DNA from: Pseudoalteromonas sp. T1lg48
Lineage (GTDB): Bacteria; Pseudomonadota; Gammaproteobacteria; Enterobacterales; Alteromonadaceae
Length of the DNA stretch: 64,000 nucleotides
Direction: 5' to 3'
Assembly (NCBI RefSeq): GCF_002964785.1
Contig: NZ_PQCC01000002.1
Location: forward strand, 182,832 to 246,831
Shown: piece by piece, positions 47,970 to 57,584 of the stretch
How the letters are laid out: every line of letters starts with the position of its first letter
Numbering within the stretch: position 1 is the stretch's first letter
Made by a program: the position numbers and the translations under genes
The notes under the pieces: model-generated
The model's database searches: none
The model's input: the letters and a program-made list of their open reading frames with translations, nothing else
What the model was told of the DNA's origin: nothing

Positions 47970-48833
47970 TTATGCCATGGCGTTTTGTAGTTTCTTCATC
48001 GCGCTTTTCTCAAGCTGACGAACACGCTCCGCAGAAACCTGATACTTTTCAGCCAGCTCTTGTAGCGTCGCCTTTTCATCGGCCAACCAACGCGATGACA
48101 CTATATCTTGTGAACGTTCGTCCAGGGTTTTTAGCGCCGAGAATAATCGCGTATGCGACTGCTCTTGCCACTGCTCCTGCTCTACCGACTCGGCTAAATC
48201 CGAACTGTTGTCGGTCAGGTATTGGACCGGTGAATAGCTCTGACCAAGGCTGCTATCGTCTTCATCGTTGGTAAGATCAAAACCCATATCCTGGCCGCTC
48301 ATACGCGACTCCATCTCACGGACTTCTTTTTCGCTCACACCTAGCTCATTAGCTACCGTGGTCACTTCTTCTTGATTGAACCAACCAAGACGCTTTTTAT
48401 TCTTTCGCAGGTTAAAAAACAACTTACGCTGCGCTTTCGTGGTTGCAACCTTAACGATGCGCCAGTTCTTTAACACATATTCGTGAATTTCGGCCTTAAT
48501 CCAATGCACCGCAAATGATACCAAGCGCACGCCGACACTCGGGTCGAAACGCTTAACCGCCTTCATCAGACCGATATTGCCTTCTTGAATCAGATCCGCC
48601 TGCGGTAAACCATAGCCGCTATAGCTTTTGGCAATGTGCGCAACAAAACGCAGATGCGACATGATCAACTGCTTTGCAGCGCTTAGGTCACCCTCATCCT
48701 GAAGCCTGGTTGCCAAACGGCGCTCTTCCTCGGCCTCGAGCATAGGGATGGTGCTAACAGCCTGCAAATATCCTTCGATGCTCGCGCTTTGTTGGCTTAC
48801 CGGTAATGCTAGTGCATTTAAATTTGTGCTCAT
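47970..48833 (-). CDS. rpoH: RNA polymerase sigma factor RpoH (sigma-32)
   Basis: A 287-residue heat-shock sigma factor. Region 2 contains [25 protein letters not shown] and ends near [17 protein letters not shown]. The RpoH box [17 protein letters not shown] near residue 135 sets it apart from RpoD and RpoS. Region 4 has [19 protein letters not shown]. It follows ftsY-ftsE-ftsX on the same strand, as in other gammaproteobacteria, after a 292-bp gap that must hold its own promoters. In E. coli translation is controlled by mRNA structure near the start; this was not resolved here. Confidence 0.97.
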   Translation of the reverse strand: MSTNLNALALPVSQQSASIEGYLQAVSTIPMLEAEEERRLATRLQDEGDLSAAKQLIMSHLRFVAHIAKSYSGYGLPQADLIQEGNIGLMKAVKRFDPSVGVRLVSFAVHWIKAEIHEYVLKNWRIVKVATTKAQRKLFFNLRKNKKRLGWFNQEEVTTVANELGVSEKEVREMESRMSGQDMGFDLTNDEDDSSLGQSYSPVQYLTDNSSDLAESVEQEQWQEQSHTRLFSALKTLDERSQDIVSSRWLADEKATLQELAEKYQVSAERVRQLEKSAMKKLQNAMA

Positions 48834-49125
48834 TATTCACCTCGGATGATAAATCTTCATCTAATTTAGCACTCTTTTAGCGAGAGTGCTAAAGCATTGT
48901 AACCTTTGACCGCGCGCTTATCAAGAAGTTCTCAAAGATCAATAAAACAGGCGTAACACACTGTTTTTATTGGTTTAAATTACCAATAGCACAGTTTCTA
49001 AATATGACAATTTGATAACAGCTTAAGTTCAGACGAAGAAAATGAGCGCGCTGGCAGTGAACATTAAGTGAACTTTAGCAGTCGTCAGCCAGCTTAACAA
49101 CAATGGCTAACGACTGCAGAAGTGA

Positions 49126-50112
49126 TTAAACCTTATCCGGTTCGATTTCTTTAATATAGCGACGTACAGACAGGTAAGAGCCACTGAAGCCGAGCACCAC
49201 GGCCAGACCAATTAGGGTAATGAACTCATCGGCGCTGAGCCCTTGCAGTATAAAGCTGGATTGATAAATGCCGGTCACCTGCGCTACCGCTGATTCCAGC
49301 CACCACATCATCAGCAGGTTACAGATCAGTGCCACAAAGCCACCAACCACCCCATACCAGATGCCGGTCCATAAGAATGGCGCCTGGATAAACCCATTGG
49401 TGGCACCGACCAGCTTCATCACCTGGATTTCACTGCGCTTGTCCATGATAGAAAGACGGATGGTGTTGCCTATGATCAAGATCACCGAGGTCAATAACAA
49501 CACGGCGATGGTGATCACACTTTCCTTGAGCAGATTAAGAATGGCGTTAAGTCGCTCCAGCCACTCAATATCGAGCTTACCGAAGTCGACCTCGCGCTCT
49601 TGCTGCAGCTTACGTAGCAGGACTTTAGCCGCCTGAGGTTGACGGTGGCGTTCGGTGGGGGTTACCAACACCACATCGGGAAGCGGGTTAGCATCAAGAT
49701 AGTCCAAGGCATTCGCAAACCCCGATACCTGTTTAAACTCTTCCAAGGCCTCGGTTTTACTAATAAAGCGCACATCTTCCACTTCACTGAATAGTGCCAG
49801 GCGCTTTACCAAGGTTTGCACTTGCTGCGCCGACATATTCTGTTTTACAAACAGGGAAATTTCCGCGGCATTGTCAAAACCACTGCTCACCTTTTGCACA
49901 TTTTTGACTACCAGGTATAAAGTAGAAGGTAAGGTGAGACTTAACCCTAACACTAAAATGGTCATCATAGACGCCGCCGGTGTGCGCCACATTTCCCCGA
50001 GGCTTTGAATGCCCTGGCGAATGGTATTAAAGAGGCTAAAGTACCAGCGTGTTAAAAAGGAGTGGCCCGTGCGTTGATATTCAGTTTTTCGGCCTTTAAA
50101 CAATAAACTCAT
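49126..50112 (-). CDS. ftsX: Cell division protein FtsX
   Basis: A 328-residue inner-membrane protein with four helices: one at about 48-68 after a cytoplasmic N-terminal region, then three in the C-terminal half. A periplasmic loop (about 75-195) includes EISLFVKQNMSAQQVQTL. With FtsE it forms an ABC-like complex that activates peptidoglycan hydrolases at the septum through EnvC. It overlaps ftsE by four bases. A 13-bp interrupted hairpin (49079-49117) lies after its end without a T-run. Confidence 0.95.
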   Translation of the reverse strand: MSLLFKGRKTEYQRTGHSFLTRWYFSLFNTIRQGIQSLGEMWRTPAASMMTILVLGLSLTLPSTLYLVVKNVQKVSSGFDNAAEISLFVKQNMSAQQVQTLVKRLALFSEVEDVRFISKTEALEEFKQVSGFANALDYLDANPLPDVVLVTPTERHRQPQAAKVLLRKLQQEREVDFGKLDIEWLERLNAILNLLKESVITIAVLLLTSVILIIGNTIRLSIMDKRSEIQVMKLVGATNGFIQAPFLWTGIWYGVVGGFVALICNLLMMWWLESAVAQVTGIYQSSFILQGLSADEFITLIGLAVVLGFSGSYLSVRRYIKEIEPDKV

Positions 50113-50789
50113 AGCGCTGCCTCCGGTGCTAGGGGATCGCTAAGCAGACGACCATTTTTCAACGTCAGGCTGCGGTATTTCATTCGTGCAATCAGACCCA
50201 GATCATGGGTGGCGATCAACACCGAGGTACCGTGCTTATTAAAGTCTTCAAATAGTTTAAGGATTTCCATCGACAACTCGGGGTCCAGGTTACCGGTCGG
50301 CTCATCGGCCAGCAATATGGGTGGTGAATTAACGATGGCACGGGCAATGCCGACTCGCTGCTGCTCACCACCGGACAGGGTCAGCGGATTACAACGGGCT
50401 TTATCCCCTAACCCCACTTTTTCCAGTGCCGCCGACACGCGCTTTTCAATTTGTTTACGGTGCGCGCCTTCGATCACCAGCGGCAGGGCCACGTTATCAA
50501 ACACTGAATATCTGTCTAATAAGCGGTGGTTTTGAAAAATAATGCCGATATCGCGGCGCACATAGGGTATTTGCTGCTGCTTAATCGCACTGAGGTCGAC
50601 GCCGTTAATGGCCACACTGCCCGCCGAGGGGCGTTCCATTAGGCTGATCAGTTTTAGCAGGGTACTTTTACCAGCACCACTGTGACCGGTTAAAAAGGCA
50701 AGCTCCCCCTTTTTAATATGAAAGCTTACCTTTTCAAGGGCTAAGTGGCCGCCGGGGTAGGTTTTACTCACATCTTGGAATTTTATCAT
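50109..50789 (-). CDS. ftsE: Cell division ATP-binding protein FtsE
   Basis: A 226-residue ABC ATPase. Walker A is GHSGAGKST near residue 36, the signature LSGGEQQR near 138, Walker B ILLADEPTGNLD near 158 and the switch His in IATHDLG. It drives the FtsX membrane part in cell division. The gene lies about 30 bases after ftsY and overlaps ftsX by four. The ribosome site before its ATG is weak, which suggests coupling to ftsY translation. Confidence 0.96.
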   Translation of the reverse strand: MIKFQDVSKTYPGGHLALEKVSFHIKKGELAFLTGHSGAGKSTLLKLISLMERPSAGSVAINGVDLSAIKQQQIPYVRRDIGIIFQNHRLLDRYSVFDNVALPLVIEGAHRKQIEKRVSAALEKVGLGDKARCNPLTLSGGEQQRVGIARAIVNSPPILLADEPTGNLDPELSMEILKLFEDFNKHGTSVLIATHDLGLIARMKYRSLTLKNGRLLSDPLAPEAAL

Positions 50790-50818
50790 TATTATTATGT
50801 CCCAATTTGTACTAACCG

Positions 50819-52600
50819 TTATTGCTCACCGCTAAAGAGTGCCTCAATAAAGTCATTGCTGTTAAAGGTACGAAGGTCATCGATACCCTCGCCCACACCT
50901 ATATAACGAATCGGTGTTTTAAATTGATCGGCGATGGCAAAGATCACCCCACCCTTGGCTGTACCATCAAGCTTGGTCAGAGTAATACCGGTTAAACCCA
51001 CGGCTTGGTCAAATAACTTCACCTGACTAATGGCATTTTGACCTGTACCCGCATCTATGGTCAACATCACTTCGTGTGGAGCGTCAGGATCTATCTTCTT
51101 CATAACTCGAGCAATTTTTTCCAGCTCTTGCATTAAGTTGTCTTTATTCTGTAAGCGCCCAGCGGTATCGGCGATAAGTACATCAACATTACGGGCCTTG
51201 GCGGCCTGGAAGGCATCGAATACCACTGAAGCACTGTCGGCACCAGTATGCTGAGCTATCACCGGAATCTCATTACGCTCGCCCCACACCTGCAATTGCT
51301 CAACGGCGGCGGCACGGAAGGTGTCACCGGCGGCCAGCATCACGGATTTACCCTGCTGCTGATACTGCTTCGCCAACTTACCTATGGTGGTGGTTTTACC
51401 TACACCGTTAACACCTACCATCAAGATCACGAAGGGGCCGTCTTTTTTATCAATATCTAACGGCTTCTCGGCGCTGGCCAGCAACTCCGACATTTCCTGC
51501 TTCAATAATTCATAAAGCGCGTCACCGTCCTTAAGTTGCTTGCGATCGGCGGCATCGGTCAAATTATCAATCAGTTTCACCGTGGTCTCTACGCCGACAT
51601 CGGCGGTGAGCAGCTGGGTCTCTAATTCTTCAAATAGTTCGTCGTCGATTTTCTTGCCGGCAAACAGGGAAGCAAAGCCGGAGCCTATATTCAACTTGGT
51701 TTTTAATAGACCTTTCTTAAGTCGCGAGAAAAAGCCTGCTTTTTTTGGTTCCGCCGTTTCTTGCTCGGTTTGCTCTTGAGCCAGACGTTCTTGCTCAGCA
51801 CGTTCTTCCACCTGCGCTTCTTCAGCTAAACGCTCTTGCTCTTGACGCGCTACTTCGGCGGCCAAACGTTCTTGCTCCGCTTTTTCTCGCGCTGCTCCTT
51901 CGGCGGCCAGACGTTCCTGCTCCGCTTTCTCACGCGCCGCTTCTTCGGCGGCCAGACGTTCCTGCTCCGCTTTCTCACGCGCCGCTTCTTCGGCGGCCAC
52001 ACGTTCCTGCTCCGCTTTCTCACGCGCCGCTTCTTCGGCGGCCATACGCTCCTGCTCCGCTTTCTCACGCGCTGCTTCTTCGGCGGCCAGACGTTCCTGC
52101 TCCGCTTTCTCACGCGCCGCTTCTTCGGCGGCCAGACGTTCCTGCTCCGCTTTCTCACGCGCCGCTTCTTCGGCGGCCACACGTTCCTGCTCCGCTTTCT
52201 CACGCGCTGCGGCTTCGGCGGCCAGACGTTCCTGCTCTGCTTTTTCGCGCGCCGCTTCTTCGGCAGCCAGACGTTCCTGCTCAGCTTTATCTCGCGCCGC
52301 TTCTTCGGCAGCCACTCGTTCCTGTTCTGCTTTTTCGCGCGCCGCTTCTTCGGCAGCCATACGCTCCTGCTCTGCTTTTTCGTGCGCTGCGGCTTCGGCG
52401 GCCACACGTTCCTGCTCAGCTTTATCTCGCGCCGCTTCTTCGGCAGCCACTCGTTCCTGCTCTGCTTTTTCTCGCGCTTCCTGTTCGGCGAGCTGTTCGG
52501 CACGTTCTTCGGCTAGGCGTTGTTGCTCTAGCTCTTGTTGTTCCTGCTTCTCTTTTTTACCTAAACCGAACCAAGACAGAAACTTACTTTTTTTAGCCAT
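50819..52600 (-). CDS. ftsY: Signal recognition particle receptor FtsY with expanded repeat region
   Basis: A 593-residue protein. After a short basic start (MAKKSKFLSWFGLGKKEK) comes a long acidic/basic helical A domain (about 20-285) containing 14 tandem copies of a 15-residue unit like AREKAEQERLAAEEA. The NG GTPase domain (about 290-593) has GVNGVGKTTTIGKLA, DTAGRLQNKDNL and TKLDGTAKGG. FtsY docks SRP-ribosome complexes at the inner membrane. The A domain is variable and longer here than the E. coli form (497 residues in total). ATG 52600 is preferred to the frame start at 52621, since homologues begin MAKK. It is the first gene of ftsY-ftsE-ftsX. Confidence 0.95.
   Translation of the reverse strand: MAKKSKFLSWFGLGKKEKQEQQELEQQRLAEERAEQLAEQEAREKAEQERVAAEEAARDKAEQERVAAEAAAHEKAEQERMAAEEAAREKAEQERVAAEEAARDKAEQERLAAEEAAREKAEQERLAAEAAAREKAEQERVAAEEAAREKAEQERLAAEEAAREKAEQERLAAEEAAREKAEQERMAAEEAAREKAEQERVAAEEAAREKAEQERLAAEEAAREKAEQERLAAEGAAREKAEQERLAAEVARQEQERLAEEAQVEERAEQERLAQEQTEQETAEPKKAGFFSRLKKGLLKTKLNIGSGFASLFAGKKIDDELFEELETQLLTADVGVETTVKLIDNLTDAADRKQLKDGDALYELLKQEMSELLASAEKPLDIDKKDGPFVILMVGVNGVGKTTTIGKLAKQYQQQGKSVMLAAGDTFRAAAVEQLQVWGERNEIPVIAQHTGADSASVVFDAFQAAKARNVDVLIADTAGRLQNKDNLMQELEKIARVMKKIDPDAPHEVMLTIDAGTGQNAISQVKLFDQAVGLTGITLTKLDGTAKGGVIFAIADQFKTPIRYIGVGEGIDDLRTFNSNDFIEALFSGEQ
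51850..52479 (-). repeat. 45-bp tandem repeat inside ftsY, about 14 copies
   Basis: The period is 45 bp; several units at 51911-52200 are nearly identical at the DNA level, with more diverged ones toward 52479. Each encodes 15 residues with heptad-breaking A/E/K/R/Q composition. The lack of stops in the unit makes long open frames on the + strand and in another minus frame, which are artefacts. Confidence 0.9.
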
Positions 52601-52766
52601 AATCTGAAACCGTAAACTCAATATTGACGTGGGCCATGGGTCTAATTACACAGGTCACTGCCTGCCAATATCGACCGCCTCTACTCGGGCCGCTGTTGCT
52701 GGCCACAAATATTATTTATAATTGCGCGTTATATTATCATTTTCCCCGCACATGGAAAAAGCATAA

Positions 52767-53381
52767 GTGAGTAAAAGCATGATCGGCCGACGAAAAACGG
52801 TAAAAAGCAGCCCTAAAAATCACTCTGGTGCCGGACAAATCCGTATTATCGGTGGTCAGCATAGAGGCCGAAAGCTACCGGTTCATGACGTGATTGGCTT
52901 ACGTCCAACAACAGATCGCCTTAAAGAAACCATTTTTAACTGGTTAATGATGGATGTGCGCGATGCCCGAGTGTTAGATTGCTTTGCCGGAGCCGGAAGT
53001 CTGAGTTTTGAAGCCCTTTCACGCTTTGCCAATCAGGCAACCTTGCTTGAACTCGATGCCAAGGCGGCTAAGCAACTCGACGAAAATGCAAAGTTATTAA
53101 AACTGACTAATGTCGAAATCGTCCGTGGCGATGCTATAGCTTATTTACAACGTCCGGCCAGCAGCCAATATGATCTGGTGTTTGTTGACCCGCCCTTTCA
53201 TCAGAACCTCAGTACGCCCTGCTGCGCCGCCTTGGAACAACAAAGCTGGCTGAGCGAACAGGCGCTTATTTATGTCGAAGTGGAAAGTGGTAATCAGGAC
53301 TTTTGCGCCCCCGCCAACTGGCAGTTGCTAAAGGAAAAACAGGCAGGGCAAGTTTGGTGTCGACTGTATCAACGTGCTTAG
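52767..53381 (+). CDS. rsmD: 16S rRNA (guanine966-N2)-methyltransferase RsmD
   Basis: A 204-residue SAM methyltransferase. The start QIRIIGGQHRGRKLPV, the SAM-binding LDCFAGAGSLSFEAL and the catalytic LVFVDPPF are typical. It acts on G966 of 16S rRNA. GTG 52767 is used with GGAAAA upstream; ATG 52779 is an alternative. It is divergent from ftsY, as in E. coli. A hairpin (TTAGCAG/CTGCTAA) overlaps its stop. Confidence 0.94.
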   Translation: MSKSMIGRRKTVKSSPKNHSGAGQIRIIGGQHRGRKLPVHDVIGLRPTTDRLKETIFNWLMMDVRDARVLDCFAGAGSLSFEALSRFANQATLLELDAKAAKQLDENAKLLKLTNVEIVRGDAIAYLQRPASSQYDLVFVDPPFHQNLSTPCCAALEQQSWLSEQALIYVEVESGNQDFCAPANWQLLKEKQAGQVWCRLYQRA

Positions 53382-53415
53382 CAGACCTAGCGCTAGCTAA
53401 GCCTGCTAAAGGCAA

Positions 53416-54006
53416 TTAAATCTCTACGCCGATATTGGTTTGGCCATCGGCTACGGCCAGTTGACGCAGCGCCTTGGCACTGTCTTTATCGAGTCGTGTG
53501 ATGGCCGCAACGAAGTCGATTAGCTCCCCAAGCACCTCAATTTCGTATTCCATCAATGGGTGCTGATTCACATCCTGTGCGCTGTAAGGCTGTTCTTCTA
53601 GCTCAAATTGGTATTCAATTAGGCGGGCAACGGTGCCTTGCGCTATCTTACATACGCTCACATATTCTTGTTCGTCTTTACTTTGCAGCCCCTGAAGCAA
53701 AGTCAGAAGTGCGGTGGCGGCATCTATGGCGGGATAAACGCCAAAGACATCAAAGTCGTTCACCTCGGGCACGTTTGGCTCTACCTTTTCGACCAATTTT
53801 TCTATGCTGATCTTACTCTTGGGTAGCAGGATCTTTTCCCAGCACAAGGCCAGAGCATTGCGCAGCACCTCGGGCTCACCAAACTCAAGGGCCTCACTAA
53901 AGAGCGTATAGTTAGGCAACATGCGTTCTAATAAAGCCGCCGCTAGGGCTGCCTTTTGCACCGTATTCAATTCACGAATACGCTGAAAGTTATTGGGCTT
54001 CTTCAT
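53416..54006 (-). CDS. YjaG family protein (DUF416)
   Basis: A 196-residue, mostly helical cytoplasmic protein matching DUF416 (E. coli YjaG). Typical blocks are AALAAALLERMLPNY, NDFDVFGVYPAIDAATALL and a Glu-rich C-terminal part. The function of the family is unknown. It overlaps the DUF2007 gene by 17 bases and is the last gene of a three-gene minus strand unit beginning with the coiled-coil protein. Confidence 0.88.
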   Translation of the reverse strand: MKKPNNFQRIRELNTVQKAALAAALLERMLPNYTLFSEALEFGEPEVLRNALALCWEKILLPKSKISIEKLVEKVEPNVPEVNDFDVFGVYPAIDAATALLTLLQGLQSKDEQEYVSVCKIAQGTVARLIEYQFELEEQPYSAQDVNQHPLMEYEIEVLGELIDFVAAITRLDKDSAKALRQLAVADGQTNIGVEI

Positions 54007-54319
54007 TTTTATCTTTCATACAGGACCAGCACAAATCGAAGCTAGCGGGGTTCCACTGCTGGCAGAACTGACACTGCCACTTTGCTGCTGATGTTTTTGA
54101 TTGACGGTATTCTAGCAAGATTTCTTTGGCTGCGGGCAGTTTTATATCGTATACCCAAACACTGACGGTGGCCTCGGTGAAGGGGATCTCACCGAGCGCC
54201 CCTTGCAGGGCCTCACCCTTGAGTTGACATTGAATGCCGGCATGTTCAAGCATGCCTTTAACAATGTTGGCCTCGACGCTGTGCTCAGCGTCAAAGGCCT
54301 TTACCCATTTAAAGCTCAT
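53990..54319 (-). CDS. DUF2007 domain protein with C-terminal zinc ribbon
   Basis: A 109-residue protein. The DUF2007 fold (about 1-70) begins WVKAFDAEHSVEANIVKGML, a small ACT/PII-like signal domain in other proteins. After it, CQFCQQWNPASFDLCWSC gives two CxxC pairs, a likely zinc ribbon. The function is unknown. It lies between the coiled-coil gene (14 bases) and yjaG (17-base overlap), so the three are co-transcribed. Confidence 0.85.
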   Translation of the reverse strand: MSFKWVKAFDAEHSVEANIVKGMLEHAGIQCQLKGEALQGALGEIPFTEATVSVWVYDIKLPAAKEILLEYRQSKTSAAKWQCQFCQQWNPASFDLCWSCMKDKNEEAQ

Positions 54320-54333
54320 TAGCGCAAGCCGGT

Positions 54334-55779
54334 TTAGGCATCGCTTTGTAACTGCTTCTGGGCGTAATCAAACTTAAGTTTATATTCCATCATTTTTTCT
54401 TGCGCCTGCTCAAGCTCGTCTTTTAGCTCAAGATGTTCAGTGCGCAAGCTGTCGAAGGCCTGACGTGCTTGTTTCGAGTCATTATCGATACGCGAGCGCA
54501 GGCTTTCATTGCGCTGCTGTTCGTCGCGATGACGCGATCCCAACTCTTCAATTTGAGCTCTTAACTGCTCGATTTCCTGGCTTTCTTGTTCGCTGCGACT
54601 TTGTATCTGCTCAAGCTCTGCACTCATGGCGCTTTTCTCTTCATCGAGTGCCTGATTTTGCTCTTCCAGCTCTGCTAAGCGCTGCTCCAGATCGGCATGC
54701 TGTTGCTGCCATTGCTCTTGCTCTTGCTGCAATAGGCTGTGCTGTTGCTCGGCTTGCTCTTGAAGCGCCTGCTCGTGCTTCTGCTCTTGCTCTTGCAATT
54801 GCTGCTGTAATTCATCGATGGCCGCAAGTTGCTCACTCAAGCTGGCAACTTCTTGCTGCGCTTGCTGATATTGTTGCTCTATTTCCTGGTGCTGTGCCTG
54901 GAATTCGGCCAATTGTTGGCTAAGCTGCTCGTTTACCGCTTTTTGCTCGGCTAATTGCTCCTGCTCGGCATTTAGCTCATTGCGCAACTCTTCACCTAAG
55001 TTCTTTAAGCGCTGCACCATTACCTTCTGGTTTTCACCTTCTTCGCTCGATTCATTCAACTGCTCGGACAAATCCGAAAGTTGTTGATTTTGGCGGCTTA
55101 CCAATTGCTCGTAATGAGCAAGTTGTTCTGAAATGGCTTCATTTTCTTTCTGCAATTCAACAAGCTGCTGCGCCGCTTGCTCACTGCCTTGCTGTTGTTC
55201 AGCCATTTCCTTAAGCTTTTCTTGCCAAGCGATATTGCTCTGACGTTGACTTTCTAGCGCTTCTTTCAGTGCCTTATTATCTTTTTCAAAGGCCGCTTTT
55301 TGTTCTCTTAAGGTCGCTACCGCGCCCAGTAACTCTTCACGCTCACCTTGAGAGTTATAGTTGTCGCTTTCCAGCTCGGTTAGTTTGTGCTTAAGCGCCG
55401 CCAGCTCATGTTGTTTTTGCTTTAGCTGCACGTGTTCATCGGCATACTGAGCATTTTCTTGTTGAGCTTCGAGTAGTTGGCGATTCTGCGTAGCATAACG
55501 CTCTTTTAAGGCGGCTAGTTCACCACGCGCCTCTTCGAGTTGCCCGGCATCAACGGCATTGGCATTATTGCCTAATTGTGCGGCCACAAGAGCGATACTT
55601 AATTGTTGACTTAGTTGTGCGGCGAATTGACGCAGCTGTTGATTATCAGAAGATTCAGCCAGGGCGTTATTTAATTGCTCCGGCTCAACGTTAAATAAAT
55701 CTGCACAGCGCTGTGCGAACTCCTGTGCCAATTTATCTGGTACCTCTTGCTGTTGAGGTTTACCATTGTTGATAGCCAT
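54334..55779 (-). CDS. Glutamine/glutamate-rich coiled-coil protein of unknown function
   Basis: A 481-residue protein, cytoplasmic by its lack of a signal or membrane segment. Residues 1-75 could form a small helical domain (KLAQEFAQRCADLFNVEPEQL). From about 80 to the end it is one long coiled coil, very rich in Q, E, L and A, with few prolines or glycines. No enzymatic motif is visible. The composition resembles SMC-like or structural coiled-coil proteins, and such low-complexity sequence gives false similarity to many families. It leads the operon with the DUF2007 and yjaG genes. Confidence 0.82.
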   Translation of the reverse strand: MAINNGKPQQQEVPDKLAQEFAQRCADLFNVEPEQLNNALAESSDNQQLRQFAAQLSQQLSIALVAAQLGNNANAVDAGQLEEARGELAALKERYATQNRQLLEAQQENAQYADEHVQLKQKQHELAALKHKLTELESDNYNSQGEREELLGAVATLREQKAAFEKDNKALKEALESQRQSNIAWQEKLKEMAEQQQGSEQAAQQLVELQKENEAISEQLAHYEQLVSRQNQQLSDLSEQLNESSEEGENQKVMVQRLKNLGEELRNELNAEQEQLAEQKAVNEQLSQQLAEFQAQHQEIEQQYQQAQQEVASLSEQLAAIDELQQQLQEQEQKHEQALQEQAEQQHSLLQQEQEQWQQQHADLEQRLAELEEQNQALDEEKSAMSAELEQIQSRSEQESQEIEQLRAQIEELGSRHRDEQQRNESLRSRIDNDSKQARQAFDSLRTEHLELKDELEQAQEKMMEYKLKFDYAQKQLQSDA

Positions 55780-55985
55780 TTTTCCCCCTTAACATAGACG
55801 TATGGTGCTGCATTTACTACTTAAACCGAACATCTATTTGCATATATATATGCTTGATTAAACTTGTCTAATGCCTTAGTTTCTAAGGCCGACAGCAAAA
55901 TTGTTAATATTAAGCCTGTTATTTGTAAAAAAGTCTAGCCTATAGTTAACATTCCACTATTATAAACGTCAATAATGGAAAAAAG

Positions 55986-56375
55986 ATGACATTAACCACT
56001 CCCGCACTACTTTTTCCTGCCATCTCTCTACTACTTTTGGCTTACACAAATAGGTTTTTAGTGCTGGCGCAATTAATCCGCGAACTTAACGCCCGTGAGG
56101 GTGAGCACATAAGGCCTTTTGTGGCTCAGCAAATCGATAATTTAAAGAAACGAATTCGCCTTATTCGTACCATGCAGGTATGGGGTGTCGCCTCTTTTTT
56201 ATTATGCACTTTGGCAATGTTTGCGCTATTTGTACAGATTAATTTAGTCGGCACAGTTTTATTTGGTATCAGTTTAGTCGCTTTGATCATATCCCTGCTA
56301 ACTTCCCTGTATGAAATACATATTTCCTGTGACGCCATTGCCATTGAGCTCGAATCCATCGGGCAAAAAAAGTAA
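55986..56375 (+). CDS. DUF2721 family membrane protein
   Basis: A 129-residue protein with an N-terminal helix (about 6-28), a charged stretch (ELNAREGEHIRPFVAQQIDNLKKR in two halves), and two more helices (about 62-84 and 87-108). This is the DUF2721 pattern, including the conserved RIRLIRTMQ. The role is unknown. AAAAAAG before the ATG is a weak ribosome site. It is divergent from the coiled-coil gene. Confidence 0.83.
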   Translation: MTLTTPALLFPAISLLLLAYTNRFLVLAQLIRELNAREGEHIRPFVAQQIDNLKKRIRLIRTMQVWGVASFLLCTLAMFALFVQINLVGTVLFGISLVALIISLLTSLYEIHISCDAIAIELESIGQKK

Positions 56376-56612
56376 GACTTTAGCATTAAAAGAAGATGAA
56401 TAACTCGGCTAGACTATAAGGCCCAAAAAATCCAGTAAATATCGGCCAAATCGGAGTATAAAATACTCACTTTCGGGACGCTTATTTAGGTTTGTTACGC
56501 TCCTCGAAAAACGACTTTTTAGCAGCCCCCCTATTTATTTGGGGTACAATGTACTAATATTGAACTCGGCTACAAAGCAAAGACCTATATACTTACTTTA
56601 AGGGATTTAAAA

Positions 56613-57503
56613 GTGAGATTTGAACAATTAAAGCAGTTTTTAGCACTCGGCTCGTTACGCCATTTTCGTCAGGCCGCAGAACAAACCAACATCAGCACCT
56701 CAGCATTAACCCGCAGTATTCAGACATTAGAACAAGAAGTGGGTCATCAACTGGTAAAACGCTCCACTCGCTCGGTAATATTAACCGAGCAGGGAGAAAT
56801 GTTCCTGCATTTTTGCAGACGCACACTGGACGAATATAACCAGATAATTCAGCGTTTAGATCATAGCCAAGGCAAGCGTGATAATCGCTTAGTGGTCGGT
56901 TACACCAACTCCGCAAGCTCCATAGTCCCCATTTCCTGTGGCCAATTTATGGCAAGGCATCCGGAAATAAAAATTGAGATGCAGTTGCAAGAAAGTGAAG
57001 CGCTTTACTCCATGCTGAAGCGTGGCGAGATAGACATTTATGTCAGCGAAGAAGACCAAGACAGCAATACCATAGATATCCATCTTCCCGATCAACTGCT
57101 GCTGTTCGCCCGTAAAGATCACCCCCTTGCCAGCCAAGATTGTATTACCTTGGAGGATCTCGCTCCCTACCCCTTATTTGGCTGTTTTTCACAGAGCCTG
57201 CATGTACAAAGCATGATAGGTGAAGCGGCGCAGCTGCTGAACAAGGGCGATGACATTCGCCTTGGTAGCCTAGGCGAAATTATTAATTGCGTGAATAACA
57301 ATCACAATATTGCTATTGCCGCCATAGAACATGCTAAAGCCTTAAGCGCTCACCCTGAATTGGTACAAATTCGTTCCAATAGCAACGCCACTGAGGCCCG
57401 TTTTGTGGTTAAAACCCAACAAACCGCACAACCACACAGCCACCTTGATGAGTTACTTAAAGTCATCACGCAAACAGCCAATGCGCAAGGAATAGAGGCA
57501 TAG
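56613..57503 (+). CDS. LysR family transcriptional regulator
   Basis: A 296-residue regulator. The winged helix-turn-helix is at residues 1-60 (FEQLKQFLALGSLRHFRQAAEQ and the recognition helix STSALTRSIQTLE), then a linker helix and a two-lobed effector domain. GTG 56613 has AAGGGA upstream and makes the standard start. The target genes and effector are unknown; the oxygenase gene follows on the same strand after 81 bases, which does not prove regulation. Confidence 0.9.
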   Translation: MRFEQLKQFLALGSLRHFRQAAEQTNISTSALTRSIQTLEQEVGHQLVKRSTRSVILTEQGEMFLHFCRRTLDEYNQIIQRLDHSQGKRDNRLVVGYTNSASSIVPISCGQFMARHPEIKIEMQLQESEALYSMLKRGEIDIYVSEEDQDSNTIDIHLPDQLLLFARKDHPLASQDCITLEDLAPYPLFGCFSQSLHVQSMIGEAAQLLNKGDDIRLGSLGEIINCVNNNHNIAIAAIEHAKALSAHPELVQIRSNSNATEARFVVKTQQTAQPHSHLDELLKVITQTANAQGIEA

Positions 57504-57584
57504 TAGTTATACCGTTGATAAAGTACTCACTGCTTTGCTTTTTCAGCGGTATACTTAGCCACCATTAATTTCCATGTCTACTAT

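Noticed and set aside
51850-52479. Regular 45-bp spacing that resembles a CRISPR array at first sight
   Set aside because: The repeats are directly adjacent with no spacers and lie in frame within ftsY; there are no cas genes.
51745-52596. Long + strand frames (283 and 226 codons) and a 217-codon alternative minus frame in the ftsY repeat
   Set aside because: They result from a 45-bp repeat unit without stops in several frames; ftsY is the conserved gene and these frames have repetitive, implausible compositions.
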